Part shown: in pieces, positions 55,354 to 63,976 of the stretch
Numbering within the stretch: the stretch's first letter is position 1
How the letters are laid out: every line of letters starts with the position of its first letter
Origin: an uncultured Aquimarina sp.
GTDB lineage: Bacteria > Bacteroidota > Bacteroidia > Flavobacteriales > Flavobacteriaceae
Length of the DNA: 64,000 nucleotides
Reading direction: 5' to 3'
Assembly: GCA_947497175.1 (NCBI GenBank)
Contig: CANMFM010000006.1
Span: 310,001-374,000, forward strand
The notes under the pieces: generated by a model
Told to the model about the DNA's origin: nothing
Databases searched by the model: none
What the model saw: the letters and a program-made list of their open reading frames with translations, nothing else
Position numbers and translations under genes: made by a program

Positions 55354-56171
55354 GTTTTTTCTAAAAGGTATAAAGTTTCATTTAAAACTTCATCTTTATC
55401 TGAAATACCACTTTTGGGAGCAAAGATTTTTGAAAGTTCAAACTCGTCTGTATATTCTTTGATAGTATATTCTTTTATATCAGAAAAATAAGAATGAGGT
55501 ATGGTTTGATGATTAAAAGAATCATTAGTAGCGTTATTACTGTCAAAGTAATGTAGTAAACGTTGGTACACCTTGGTGTTTTCAACTTCGGGTAGATAGG
55601 TGACACATCCTAACCGATCACCTGGTTTTTGTAATGCAGCAAATACATTACATAATTTATTTGTAGTATTTCGATCCAAAAAAAAGAAAACACCTTCAAT
55701 TAAGATAAATGTTGGTTCTTTCTCAATCATGGGGCCAAGCAGCTCCACAATTTTTTCTGTAGAACTATCGTTAAAATCAATAGCGATGTATTGAATATTG
55801 CGATTGGGTAATTTTCCTTCTATAGTCCAGCGATCTACTTTCTCTTTTTTATAATCTATAATATCTTTTTTATCAATTTCTATGGTAGAAACGTTATTCC
55901 TAAATGAGAATTGATACATACTAAACCCAGAACCAAAATTAATTAAGGTGCCTCCATTGTTTTCTTCAAAAAAGGAATTCATACGCTCATAGAAAAAGCG
56001 ATTTCTCAAACTATGTAAGATAGCTTCATACTTAGACACATTATTAAGGATATTTGGTATTAAGGCATCTGTAGCAGAATTGTTCCATATTTTGGCATAG
56101 ATGTCTTTACTAATATCTTCATGATATGACCTGTAGGTAGATACAGCAAAAGCAGTTTCGTGTATTTGCAT
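55350..56171 (-). CDS. SAM-dependent methyltransferase, leucine carboxyl methyltransferase-like
   Basis: A 273-residue class I methyltransferase of the LCM/PPM1 group, annotated elsewhere as O-methyltransferase for polyketide-like substrates. It has NNVSKYEAILHSLRNRFF near the N-terminus, the SAM-binding TLINFGSGFSMYQFSF with the acidic TIEIDKKDI after it, AIDFND, and ILIEGVFFFLD as motif IV. Target is a carboxylate or hydroxyl in other members. It is tail to tail with the Tes-like cassette, overlapping by 4 bases, so it is on its own transcript. Confidence 0.85.
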   Translation of the reverse strand: MQIHETAFAVSTYRSYHEDISKDIYAKIWNNSATDALIPNILNNVSKYEAILHSLRNRFFYERMNSFFEENNGGTLINFGSGFSMYQFSFRNNVSTIEIDKKDIIDYKKEKVDRWTIEGKLPNRNIQYIAIDFNDSSTEKIVELLGPMIEKEPTFILIEGVFFFLDRNTTNKLCNVFAALQKPGDRLGCVTYLPEVENTKVYQRLLHYFDSNNATNDSFNHQTIPHSYFSDIKEYTIKEYTDEFELSKIFAPKSGISDKDEVLNETLYLLEKT

Positions 56172-56469
56172 AGTGTCTGATTTATTACATAAAGTTACTT
56201 TTAAACGTAATGATAGTCATGAAGTATTAAATAAACTTTAACTTTTTTAATTGGTTGACCAGTGATTTGCCAAATTCTACTTTCATACTTACGAATTCTA
56301 CTCTAAAGGTTACGAATTCTAATTATCGAGTACTATGTAATCTACAGACCTTAATTTCGAGTTATATTATAAACAAGCACTGTTGTTAATATCTAATAAA
56401 AACGAATTCAATAGCATTGTACAGCAGGTAATTACATCAATTTTATTTTCAGCTAAACCTATTCAAATC
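56172..56469. other. Promoter region of the beta-helix protein gene
   Basis: This 298-bp AT-rich stretch has no gene. It holds three phased 8-bp direct repeats (56272-56321) described separately. A reading frame open from 56383 has only a TTG start and does not encode a signal peptide, so I start the next gene at 56470. Confidence 0.6.
56272..56321 (+). repeat. Three direct repeats (A/G)AATTCTA at 21-bp spacing
   Basis: AAATTCTA at 56272-56279, GAATTCTA at 56293-56300 and GAATTCTA at 56314-56321 recur at exactly 21 bp, two helical turns. The last two extend to TTACGAATTCTA. Such phasing, about 150-200 bp before a start codon, is typical of an activator that binds one face of the DNA. Confidence 0.65.
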
Positions 56470-59400
56470 ATGAAAAAAAACAGTACTCTTAAAACCTTAC
56501 TAAAAAAAATTATGCTAGTACTAGTCATAATTCTTTCATCAAACCTAAGCGCAAGAGACATTTATGTTTCTAAAACGGGTAATGATTTCAATTCTGGAAC
56601 ACTATCAAAACCTTATAAAACTATCGCAAAGGCATCTGCAATTGCTCAACCGGGAGATGTAATCATTATAGGAGAAGGAACCTATGAAGAAATAATCAAG
56701 CCAGCCAGATCAGGAGTGGCAGGAAAACCTATTACGTATATCGCCAAAAGTGGAGAAAAAGTCATCATTTCTGCAATGCAAGCACTGAGCGGTTGGCAAA
56801 ATGATAGTGGTTCGATTTATAAAATAAAAATAGATTGGGACCTTGGTCAAGAAAACTTTGTGATGAATGGGAATACGGCTATGGATTTGGCTAGATGGCC
56901 CAATAATACTGATGGTAAACCTTTTACACTAAATTCTTTAAGAAATGATAGTGGTAGTGGCGCTAATGTAGTAAATGGGGCATATCTAACATCATCTCAA
57001 ATACCAGGCATTGATTGGAAAGGGGGATCTGTATTTTTTTACGGAGATAAACCAGGGTCAGGATGGATTGCCTGGAAAGCTTTTATTACAAGTAGTACAT
57101 CAGGGAGGGTAAATTTTAAACTAGACAAAAATCCATCTTGGATCAGAACTTTTCATGCTCCAAAAGATAAAGGTGATTTCTACCTTGAGGGAGTAAAAGG
57201 AGCTTTAGACTACCAAAACGAATGGTGGTTTGATAGTAAGACCAAAGAGTTATTTGTGCAAATGCCAGGTGGTGCAGCTCCAGTAGATAGAAAAGTTCAA
57301 ATGAGAAGAAGAAAAATAGCAATAGATCTTAATGGAAAAAGCTATATTGAAATCAAAAATCTTGCTGTTTTTGGTGGTGCTATTTTACTAAAAACAAATT
57401 CTAATAACAACAGATTATATGGTGTTTCTTCGTTTTATGGGAATCATACACAAGGAGTTTTTAAAGGTTTTAACGCTGGAAAACCGAGTGTCGAGGTCAA
57501 TGGCACCAACAATAGTATTGAAAAATGCGAATTTGCTTTTAGTGCAGCAACCGGTGTTCGTTTAGGTGGTAGGTTTAATGTATTAAAAAATAATTATATA
57601 CATGATTTCAACTATTTGGGTTCGTATGATGCTCCTTTGGTCGCCAGAGGAGGAACAGATAATAAAATCATAGGAAATACCATTTTTAATGGAGGAAGAG
57701 ATGGTATTAACTACAATGGTAATCGTTGCGAGGTTGCTTATAACGATGTATATAAAAGCAACTTGATCGCAGATGATTGTGCAGCTTTTTATACCGTGGG
57801 AGGGCCTCAAAATACAGAGATCCATCATAACTGGTTTCATGATGCTGCCTCAAGAGGTTCGAAAAGAAAAGCTGCAGGGATTTATTTGGATAACGATGCC
57901 GAGGCATTTTCTGTACATCATAATGTAGTTTGGAATGTAGAATGGACTGGCGTACAGATTAACTGGAACGGTAAAGACATTGATGTTTTTAATAATACCT
58001 TAGTAAAAACACAAGGAGGAGCAATGGGGGCTTGGCATAAAGCAGGAACAGCTTTTTCTAATGTTAAAGTATGGAATAACATTGCAGATGTAGAAACTGT
58101 TGACGACCCTACTACACAAGAAGATGAAGGTACTTTTGAAAGAGACGCGGATAAACAAAATAATATAATTACCAAATCAGGATTTACCAATTACAATAGT
58201 AACAAATTCACACTTACCTCAAGTTCATCAGCCGTAAATGCCGGGAGACAAATATCAGGGATAACAGACGGGTATGTAGGATCAGCTCCTGATGCTGGAG
58301 CCTACGAGTTTGGAGGCGATAACTGGGTGCCAGGAATTAATTGGGATCCATCTCTAGGTCCTACGGGTCAAGGTTGTTATGGTTTACCTGGAGAATCTTG
58401 TGATGATACTACTACGGATCTTGTTGAGCTTGTAAATATACCCTCAGCGCTACCAGTAGCAGATTCGTATACTGTAAATGTCGCATACGAAGCTACTACA
58501 AATAGAGAGATACAAGTAGGTTTTTGGTCTTCAACCGGTTGGATTGCAAGTAGCACAACCATAACCGTTCCTAAAGGGAAAGCAACTAAATCCATTACTG
58601 TAAATTTACCACAAGCTCAAACACCGGGAACTGGATATATATTTAAAGTACATATACGACCAGTAGGTACAACTTGGCAACAAGCTCTAAAATGGGCTCA
58701 GGTAAATAATATTACTGTTCAAGCCGTGCCACAATATCAGGATAAAGTAAACTTCAAAAACGCTTCAATTTCAATAACACAAGCACAATCCTATACGTTT
58801 GATATTAATTATGAGGCTTCTGCAGATAGAGAAATTATAGTTGAGTTTTGGTCTTCTACAAGTTGGATTGCTCAACAAAAAACACTGGTTACTAAGGGAA
58901 AAGGAGTCAAGGCTATTACCTTAGATCTTCCGTATATACCAAGCCCAGGTACTGGATATATTTATAAAGCTCATATTCGACCTTTAAACACAACTTGGAG
59001 AGAATGGATCGATAGAGACCAAGTTGCCGGGGTTAATGTACATGCTTTGTCCACACAGCTAATTCCAAACGGAACTTATCTAATCACCTCTTCTGTAAAT
59101 AATCAAAGACTATTGTCTAGAGCTTTAGAAAATCATAATGCTAAAATGACAAACCCGGGAAGTTTTGATGATCAAAAATGGATTTTTAATCATATAGAAG
59201 ATAATATTTATACCATTAAAAATAAAGTAACTAACAGATATTTAGAAGTGCCTTATGCAAGATGTTATAACGGAGCTAATGTTGCAACTTGGACTGATGC
59301 CATTGATACTCATAAAAAATGGAAAATCGTAAAAAATGGAAATGAACTATATGCCATTAAACCATTGCATTGTTTAGAAAATGCATTAGATAGAGCAGCA

Positions 59401-59754
59401 GGAGCTTTAGATGCCAATGCACAAGTCTGGTTATTCAATGCAACTAATAATAATCAAAAATGGAGAATAATTGGCGATAATACCAGAAGTAAAAACAGTA
59501 TAACTAGAGAAACTTCTGATTTTGATATACATAATTTGATCATATCACCCAATCCTGCTCGTGAGCAACTTACCTTGTCAAATATCAATAATGCATCTTT
59601 GATTACTGTTTTAGATTTTACCGGACGCCAAGTGTTGTCTAAAAAAGTGGATGGAGATAAAATAAATGTAGTAATTGATATTTCTGGATTGAATAATGGA
59701 ATATACTTTATTTCTGTTGATAGTTCCCCAGCTACCAAGTTTTTGAAAGAATGA
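56470..59754 (+). CDS. Secreted beta-helix protein with twin beta-sandwich modules, ricin-like lectin and T9SS signal
   Basis: A 1094-residue extracellular protein. Signal peptide 1-28; residues about 30-640 form a right-handed parallel beta-helix starting DIYVSKTGNDFNSGTLSKPY, as in polysaccharide lyase families such as PL6, with AKASAIAQPGDVIIIGEGTY. Two related modules follow (about 650-753 and 755-862), each with REI-V-FWSST-WIA and PGTGYI-K-HIRP. Then a ricin-type beta-trefoil (about 865-1003, NNQKWRIIG near its end) and a T9SS type A sorting domain (about 1017-1094, ISPNPAREQLTLSN). The start at 56470 gives the signal peptide. It is probably a polysaccharide-degrading or -binding enzyme; I cannot place catalytic residues, and its PL or GH family is uncertain. 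Confidence 0.85.
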   Translation: MKKNSTLKTLLKKIMLVLVIILSSNLSARDIYVSKTGNDFNSGTLSKPYKTIAKASAIAQPGDVIIIGEGTYEEIIKPARSGVAGKPITYIAKSGEKVIISAMQALSGWQNDSGSIYKIKIDWDLGQENFVMNGNTAMDLARWPNNTDGKPFTLNSLRNDSGSGANVVNGAYLTSSQIPGIDWKGGSVFFYGDKPGSGWIAWKAFITSSTSGRVNFKLDKNPSWIRTFHAPKDKGDFYLEGVKGALDYQNEWWFDSKTKELFVQMPGGAAPVDRKVQMRRRKIAIDLNGKSYIEIKNLAVFGGAILLKTNSNNNRLYGVSSFYGNHTQGVFKGFNAGKPSVEVNGTNNSIEKCEFAFSAATGVRLGGRFNVLKNNYIHDFNYLGSYDAPLVARGGTDNKIIGNTIFNGGRDGINYNGNRCEVAYNDVYKSNLIADDCAAFYTVGGPQNTEIHHNWFHDAASRGSKRKAAGIYLDNDAEAFSVHHNVVWNVEWTGVQINWNGKDIDVFNNTLVKTQGGAMGAWHKAGTAFSNVKVWNNIADVETVDDPTTQEDEGTFERDADKQNNIITKSGFTNYNSNKFTLTSSSSAVNAGRQISGITDGYVGSAPDAGAYEFGGDNWVPGINWDPSLGPTGQGCYGLPGESCDDTTTDLVELVNIPSALPVADSYTVNVAYEATTNREIQVGFWSSTGWIASSTTITVPKGKATKSITVNLPQAQTPGTGYIFKVHIRPVGTTWQQALKWAQVNNITVQAVPQYQDKVNFKNASISITQAQSYTFDINYEASADREIIVEFWSSTSWIAQQKTLVTKGKGVKAITLDLPYIPSPGTGYIYKAHIRPLNTTWREWIDRDQVAGVNVHALSTQLIPNGTYLITSSVNNQRLLSRALENHNAKMTNPGSFDDQKWIFNHIEDNIYTIKNKVTNRYLEVPYARCYNGANVATWTDAIDTHKKWKIVKNGNELYAIKPLHCLENALDRAAGALDANAQVWLFNATNNNQKWRIIGDNTRSKNSITRETSDFDIHNLIISPNPAREQLTLSNINNASLITVLDFTGRQVLSKKVDGDKINVVIDISGLNNGIYFISVDSSPATKFLKE

Positions 59755-59773
59755 TAACTTAATATTTATAAGA

Positions 59774-59801
59774 TTAAGGAGGAGTTTAAACTCCTCCTTA
59801 A
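59774..59801. terminator. Bidirectional terminator, perfect palindrome
   Basis: A perfect 28-bp palindrome whose half is TTAAGGAGGAGTTT, between the convergent beta-helix and GyrI-like genes. Allowing a 4-base loop, the stem is 12 bp; A/T tracts flank it. Confidence 0.8.
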
Positions 59802-59808
59802 ATTATTC

Positions 59809-60267
59809 TTATTGAACTCCTACAAAAATATCAACTTCAGCATTTTTAGGATCAATAGCTCTGTCATCATAGACTTCAAAATCGGTAGCATAGGTTCTGT
59901 TCAGATCACTTCTCCAGATTTTTGCCCACGCATCGGGTATCGCTTCTTGGGTTACATCTCCTTTGGCAACAAATTTTGAGTAGCTGCCATTTTTTATTGT
60001 TGTACCTACCATTCCTTCAGGTATAGACTCCAGACTGTCTACTTTGCAACCTACAATAGCCTTATAATAACCAGAAGCACCATTTTCATAATCCGTGTAA
60101 ATACCATAAAGTGTCTCATTACTTTTATTAGGAATTTTATCCGAAACCCCCTGCTCCATAAAAGTATTCCATAACTTCTGAATATCTTTAGTGATATGCT
60201 GATCTTCATTTCTAGTTCGCACAGATATCCCAATAACATGAAAGTCATTTAATTTTGTAGTTGTCAT
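59809..60267 (-). CDS. GyrI-like effector-binding domain protein
   Basis: A 152-residue single-domain protein of the GyrI-like/AraC effector-binding (SOUL-related) family. MTTTKLNDFHVIGISVRT, KIPNKSNETLYGIYTDYE, YYKAIVGCKVDSLESIPEGM and the C-terminal DFEVYDDRAIDPKNAEVDIFVGV are typical. There is no HTH, so it binds or degrades a small molecule rather than DNA. It has a -7 element covered by a palindrome at 60317-60332. Ligand unknown. Confidence 0.85.
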   Translation of the reverse strand: MTTTKLNDFHVIGISVRTRNEDQHITKDIQKLWNTFMEQGVSDKIPNKSNETLYGIYTDYENGASGYYKAIVGCKVDSLESIPEGMVGTTIKNGSYSKFVAKGDVTQEAIPDAWAKIWRSDLNRTYATDFEVYDDRAIDPKNAEVDIFVGVQ

Positions 60268-60316
60268 AATTTTTAATTTTTTAGATGAATACTATATCAA
60301 AAGTAATAGGGGGGTA

Positions 60317-60332
60317 TGACAAACGTATGTCA
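60317..60332. promoter_or_regulatory. Operator-like palindrome over the GyrI gene's -7 element
   Basis: TGACA (60317-60321) and TGTCA (60328-60332) form an inverted repeat with a 6-bp spacer. The enclosed CAAACGTA (60320-60327) reads TACGTTTG on the minus strand, an exact -7 element for the gene starting at 60267. A repressor bound here would block the promoter. Confidence 0.5.
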
Positions 60333-60639
60333 GTAGGATTTTTCCAGAAAAAGTTTTTATTCCATCAAGATGCAAAACATCATCATATGTTTGATAGATA
60401 CAATCCTAATTTTTTTGACTATTTAGATGATGCTATTTACTAGTGGGAGCTGCAAATGGTAATACAAAAGGTTTTCTTGTTCCAGGCTTATTGGCTTAGT
60501 AGAACTCATTAAAATTTAAAAAAAACTATGCTCTCAAGAATAGTTTTAAAGCTATCTCGATATTTGAAGCGGTGAACATTATTTAATTTATTTTGACATA
60601 CGTTATGTAATCTATTGTTGATTTTTACCTTTTAGTATT

Positions 60640-60670
60640 TAAAAAAAAGGTGCCTTTTTTAGACACCTTC
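60640..60670 (-). terminator. Terminator of the chitinase gene
   Basis: On the minus strand AAGGTG and CACCTT form a 6-bp stem, followed by eight Ts. It lies 31 bp after the chitinase stop. Confidence 0.65.
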
Positions 60671-60699
60671 TATACATATATGATTTTATCTTTCTATGA

Positions 60700-62346
60700 T
60701 CATATTACACTCAATTGTTTAACTATTTTACCCTGATCAGTAATAATATATATTAAGTAAGAACCTGGTTTTAGATTAGAAGCATCCAATTGAAATGTGG
60801 TATGACTGTTGTTTAATTTGCCCAAATCTAGTCTTTTGATCACTCTGCCTTGAATATCAATAATTTCTATATCGATTAGGGTGCCTTTAGTTGATTTAAT
60901 AGCTACGTTTAGAATAGTAGTGCTTAACGGATTTGGATAGACACTGGCAGCTATATTTTTGCTTGCCTTTTTAATGTCCAAGCGAACAGATCTGCAGCCG
61001 GCAGATGTGGGCTCCCAGAACCAGGTACTAATTACAGGATTGTATCCCGGATTATCATGTTCACAAACATAGTTATTGCCGTCATAGGATACGATGTCAC
61101 CAGTATAATATTGTGTTCCTGCAGACCATGCGGTGCAGGTGCCACCTCCCGTATTGCCGTCACAATTTTTTGAGGTGGGATCCCAGAACCAATGACTAAT
61201 CACCGGGTCATATCCAGGGTTGTCATGCACACATATATAATTACTTCCATTATACCTTACGATATCACCTGTATAGTATTGTGTGCCGGCTGACCATGGG
61301 GTACAAGAACCTCCCGATCCTCCTCCAGATCCACCGCCGCCACTTCCGCCACTTAGTTTAGCATCAATCACATTAAGTAAAGAATTTAAAGGATTAGAGT
61401 GATCTTGGTCAACTGCCCAAATCATCACACCGCCAATATTTTCGTTTAAGGCTAGTTGCACTTTATCTTCAATCAACTTCTTCGCATTGTAGCCATAACC
61501 GTTTGATTGATCACAGGTATTGACATTTGGGTAAACCTTATTTGGGGCACTGGCATCTGCAGCTACGATATCTTTATATGCCATAGATGATCCGCTAGAG
61601 TTCCAGCCATAAAAAGGAAGTCCCAATTGAAGCCTGGAACTGGATACTCCTCGGCTCTGCCAGTAATCAATAGCGCTAGCTGCAAAAGCATATGTTGAAT
61701 GATTGATTCTAGGGCTGGCATCATACGCCATAATATGAATATCATCAAGATACTGAAAAGCAGAAGAAGAGAAGTGCTGACCACGATAAGCAGATGCCGG
61801 AACAGCCGTAGAAAGTTCCAGGTTTTTAGTTGGGTGTGTATTCATCTTAGTCCTAAGCGCTGATAGTAGGTTAACATATAGCCCTTGACTGCTGGCACTA
61901 GGATATTCCCAATCCATATCAATACCATCGAGATCATATTGCACTACAAGATTGTACAAATTATTTACAAAATTCGTTTTTGCCCAACCTTGGGAGACCG
62001 CATTAAAAGCTTCTGGATTTCCATCTGCGGCACAAGCACCGGATTGGTATGCATAGCTACAAGGAAACCAACCTCCAACAGCAAGAATGGCTTTAGCGCC
62101 TTGGGCATGAGCTATTGTTACCATAGTACTAAGGTAATTACCGTCTATAGCATTTAACTTACCATCCAAATCAGGGTGAATGGTTGCAAACGAATAAATA
62201 ACATGTGTTAATTTGGATGCTTGATCCGCAGTGATTTGACTTTTCCAGCTTTGCATATAGCCTACCCTTTTCTGCGCATGCGTTGACAAAGCAACTATCC
62301 ATGTTATTAAAAAGATTAATAGATAATTGTAATACGATCTTCTCAT
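60700..62346 (-). CDS. GH18 chitinase with two CBM5/12 modules and T9SS signal
   Basis: A secreted 548-residue chitinase hydrolysing beta-1,4-GlcNAc chains. Signal peptide ends STHAQ (about 24). The GH18 barrel (25-335) has the catalytic DxxDxDxE motif in DGIDMDWEYP, with acid Glu147. A Gly/Ser linker leads to two CBM5/12 modules, each with WSAGTQYYTGDIV and WFWDPTS- or WFWEPTS-like aromatic residues, then a T9SS type A sorting domain (ASVYPNPLSTTILNV to the end). Chitin is the clear substrate. It is a single gene with its own terminator, not part of a sus-type locus in this window. Confidence 0.96.
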   Translation of the reverse strand: MRRSYYNYLLIFLITWIVALSTHAQKRVGYMQSWKSQITADQASKLTHVIYSFATIHPDLDGKLNAIDGNYLSTMVTIAHAQGAKAILAVGGWFPCSYAYQSGACAADGNPEAFNAVSQGWAKTNFVNNLYNLVVQYDLDGIDMDWEYPSASSQGLYVNLLSALRTKMNTHPTKNLELSTAVPASAYRGQHFSSSAFQYLDDIHIMAYDASPRINHSTYAFAASAIDYWQSRGVSSSRLQLGLPFYGWNSSGSSMAYKDIVAADASAPNKVYPNVNTCDQSNGYGYNAKKLIEDKVQLALNENIGGVMIWAVDQDHSNPLNSLLNVIDAKLSGGSGGGGSGGGSGGSCTPWSAGTQYYTGDIVRYNGSNYICVHDNPGYDPVISHWFWDPTSKNCDGNTGGGTCTAWSAGTQYYTGDIVSYDGNNYVCEHDNPGYNPVISTWFWEPTSAGCRSVRLDIKKASKNIAASVYPNPLSTTILNVAIKSTKGTLIDIEIIDIQGRVIKRLDLGKLNNSHTTFQLDASNLKPGSYLIYIITDQGKIVKQLSVI

Positions 62347-62839
62347 AATAATAAGGTTTTAGAGTTAGTATAAAATTTTATTTTGGAATAGCGTATTTGA
62401 ATAAACGACGACCAGCAGATCTTCTTTAGAATATTAAATAAAAAGAACAAAAAATAACCTAAAACAAATTTGCCGAGTATACCTTCTATTTCGCTATTCT
62501 TTAATAGTTAATAATGAGAAACAAATTATTAGATAAGGTAATAGACTAGGTTCGTAATAACTTTTTTTTTAGCTTAATGGTTGGTATTTGTAGCTTAATT
62601 ACAAATATTAAGAGGACTCGTTAGAGATTCTTTAAAGAACTATCGTTGTATAGCACCTGCTTTTTGGTTTCTGAATTGCTATTGGTCAAAATAATAGTTG
62701 GTGTTTAAGAAGCCGTGCATGATCCCGTAAATAATTCGTTTTTTTCTTAATTGAGACCTTTACCTCAATAAAATGAAAGACCTTCTTTTTAAAAATATGT
62801 TCATTTCCACCAACATAATAGTGTTGGGAGTAGGATTAT
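62347..62839. other. Intergenic region upstream of the chitinase
   Basis: About 490 bp without a convincing gene, RNA or exact TAnnTTTG promoter on the minus strand. A short hairpin (CCAACA at 62810-62815 with TGTTGG at 62822-62827) lies just after the VOC gene and may act as its 3' end. Frequent stops suggest decayed or regulatory sequence. Confidence 0.55.
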
Positions 62840-63232
62840 TTACGTTTTGGGTTCAATTAAATCCCATTTGTTACCATAAAGATCTTCAAAAACGGCAACT
62901 GTACCATAGACTTCTAGTCTGGGTTCCTCTAGAAAAGTAACACCTTTATCTTTCATGAGATTGTAGTCTTTCCAAAAATCGTTGGTGTATAGAAATAGAA
63001 AAACCCTGCCTCCTGTCTGATTGCCAATAGTCTCTTCTTGATTTTTGCCATCTGCTCGAGCCAATAAAATTTGAGTTTCAGAATCTTCTGATGGCGCAAT
63101 GAGTACCCAACGTTTGGTATCGCTGAGCTTTGTGTCTTCGATACGAATAAAACCAAGTTTCTTGACATAAAATGAAATAGCTTCATCATAGTCTTTTACC
63201 ACCAGCGTTAGGGCACCTATTTTTCTAGTCAT
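62840..63232 (-). CDS. VOC-family (glyoxalase-like) protein
   Basis: A 130-residue protein of the vicinal oxygen chelate fold. IGALTLVVKDYDEAISFYVKKLGF is the family opening, with metal-ligand candidates at the usual places (a C-terminal Glu in LIEPK), and GTVAVFEDLYGNKWDLIEP at the end. Members are glyoxalases, dioxygenases or resistance proteins; substrate is unclear. Its ATG directly abuts the stop codon of the upstream lipoprotein gene, so the two are co-translated. Confidence 0.88.
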   Translation of the reverse strand: MTRKIGALTLVVKDYDEAISFYVKKLGFIRIEDTKLSDTKRWVLIAPSEDSETQILLARADGKNQEETIGNQTGGRVFLFLYTNDFWKDYNLMKDKGVTFLEEPRLEVYGTVAVFEDLYGNKWDLIEPKT

Positions 63233-63976
63233 TTAATTGCACGTTATCTTACTTGTCATAGTAGCGCTATCTATGGCATCGGATTGATTTACATTTTCTG
63301 AAAAAAGAACAAATCTATCTAAAGCATGGAAAGAAGATCTTGCAGATACTTCCATAGTATACATACCAGGCGAATCAAAAGTGACAAAGATATTATGAGC
63401 ATCATTATCACTGGTAGATGATTGCCATTTCCATTGGCCGGTCCCGTTCATATAAATCTTGAACCAACCGTCTTTACTAGAACCATTTGGAGTAGGAGAT
63501 TGACCGGTATCTCCTGGATATACAAAACTGTCATTTTTTTGTCCGAAAAAATCATCAGCATCAGCAAATCGAAGCCATGAATCATTATGCTCGGTTCCAG
63601 AATTTCCCATAGCAATTCTTGATCGCCACAAAAAACGATATTTTCCGGGATTTGTTATTTTAATTTTGAACACTAATAGTCCATTTCCTGGATTGTTGTT
63701 AAATGCGTCTCCTTTCCATAGTAAGTAGTGAGAGCCTAGAAATCCTGAGATAGTATTTTCTTTTGACCAATCGTTGCTATTTTTTAAACTTTCGAATTCT
63801 GCTACAACTAAACCATCCTTTTCTTCATAGATTAGATTCTGAGAATTCTCACAATTAGTTTCGTCAGGGTTTCCAGGTAATTCACCTGGTTCATTTTCAT
63901 CGTTATTACAGGAGCATGTGGCTACTACCATAAAAAGAGAGAAAATAATTTTTACGGGGCAAGTTGTTAAGTTCAT
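63233..63976 (-). CDS. Lipoprotein, possibly carbohydrate-binding
   Basis: A 247-residue lipoprotein with a lipobox-like VVATC-S-C near residues 19-23 and an acidic, Pro-rich linker. The main part (about 50-225) starts KDGLVVAEFESLKNSNDW and contains PGKYRFLWRSRIAMGN and DRFVLF, a pattern like the C-terminal CBM-type beta-sandwich of agarase-related proteins, which bind polysaccharide at the cell surface. A GDTGQSPTPNGSSKDGWFKIY loop is unusual. It is directly followed by the VOC gene. Substrate specificity is unknown; the CBM likeness is an inference from the pattern. Confidence 0.65.
   Translation of the reverse strand: MNLTTCPVKIIFSLFMVVATCSCNNDENEPGELPGNPDETNCENSQNLIYEEKDGLVVAEFESLKNSNDWSKENTISGFLGSHYLLWKGDAFNNNPGNGLLVFKIKITNPGKYRFLWRSRIAMGNSGTEHNDSWLRFADADDFFGQKNDSFVYPGDTGQSPTPNGSSKDGWFKIYMNGTGQWKWQSSTSDNDAHNIFVTFDSPGMYTMEVSARSSFHALDRFVLFSENVNQSDAIDSATMTSKITCN

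Larger units (their letters stand above)
60268..60699. other. Intergenic region between the GyrI-like and chitinase genes
   Basis: These 432 bp hold the GyrI promoter and palindrome, a second copy of its half-site word at 60594-60604, and the chitinase terminator. An open frame of 52 codons on the plus strand (60285-60443) exists but lacks support. Nothing else is seen. Confidence 0.6.

Noticed and set aside
60285..60443. A 52-codon open frame starting at an ATG, divergent from the GyrI-like gene
   Set aside because: It runs through the palindrome and the opposite promoter, has no recognisable family and no -7 element in front, and its leader is simply the mirror of the GyrI gene's AT-rich leader. 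Ribosome profiling or conservation would be needed to accept it.
62347..62839. A hidden gene or RNA in the chitinase upstream region
   Set aside because: All frames have frequent stops and I see no conserved RNA fold; only weak hairpins.
62773..62940. A short plus-strand frame with a hydrophobic start (MKDLLFKNMF)
   Set aside because: It runs into the VOC gene on the opposite strand and has no promoter. Its hydrophobic start is expected by chance in AT-rich DNA.
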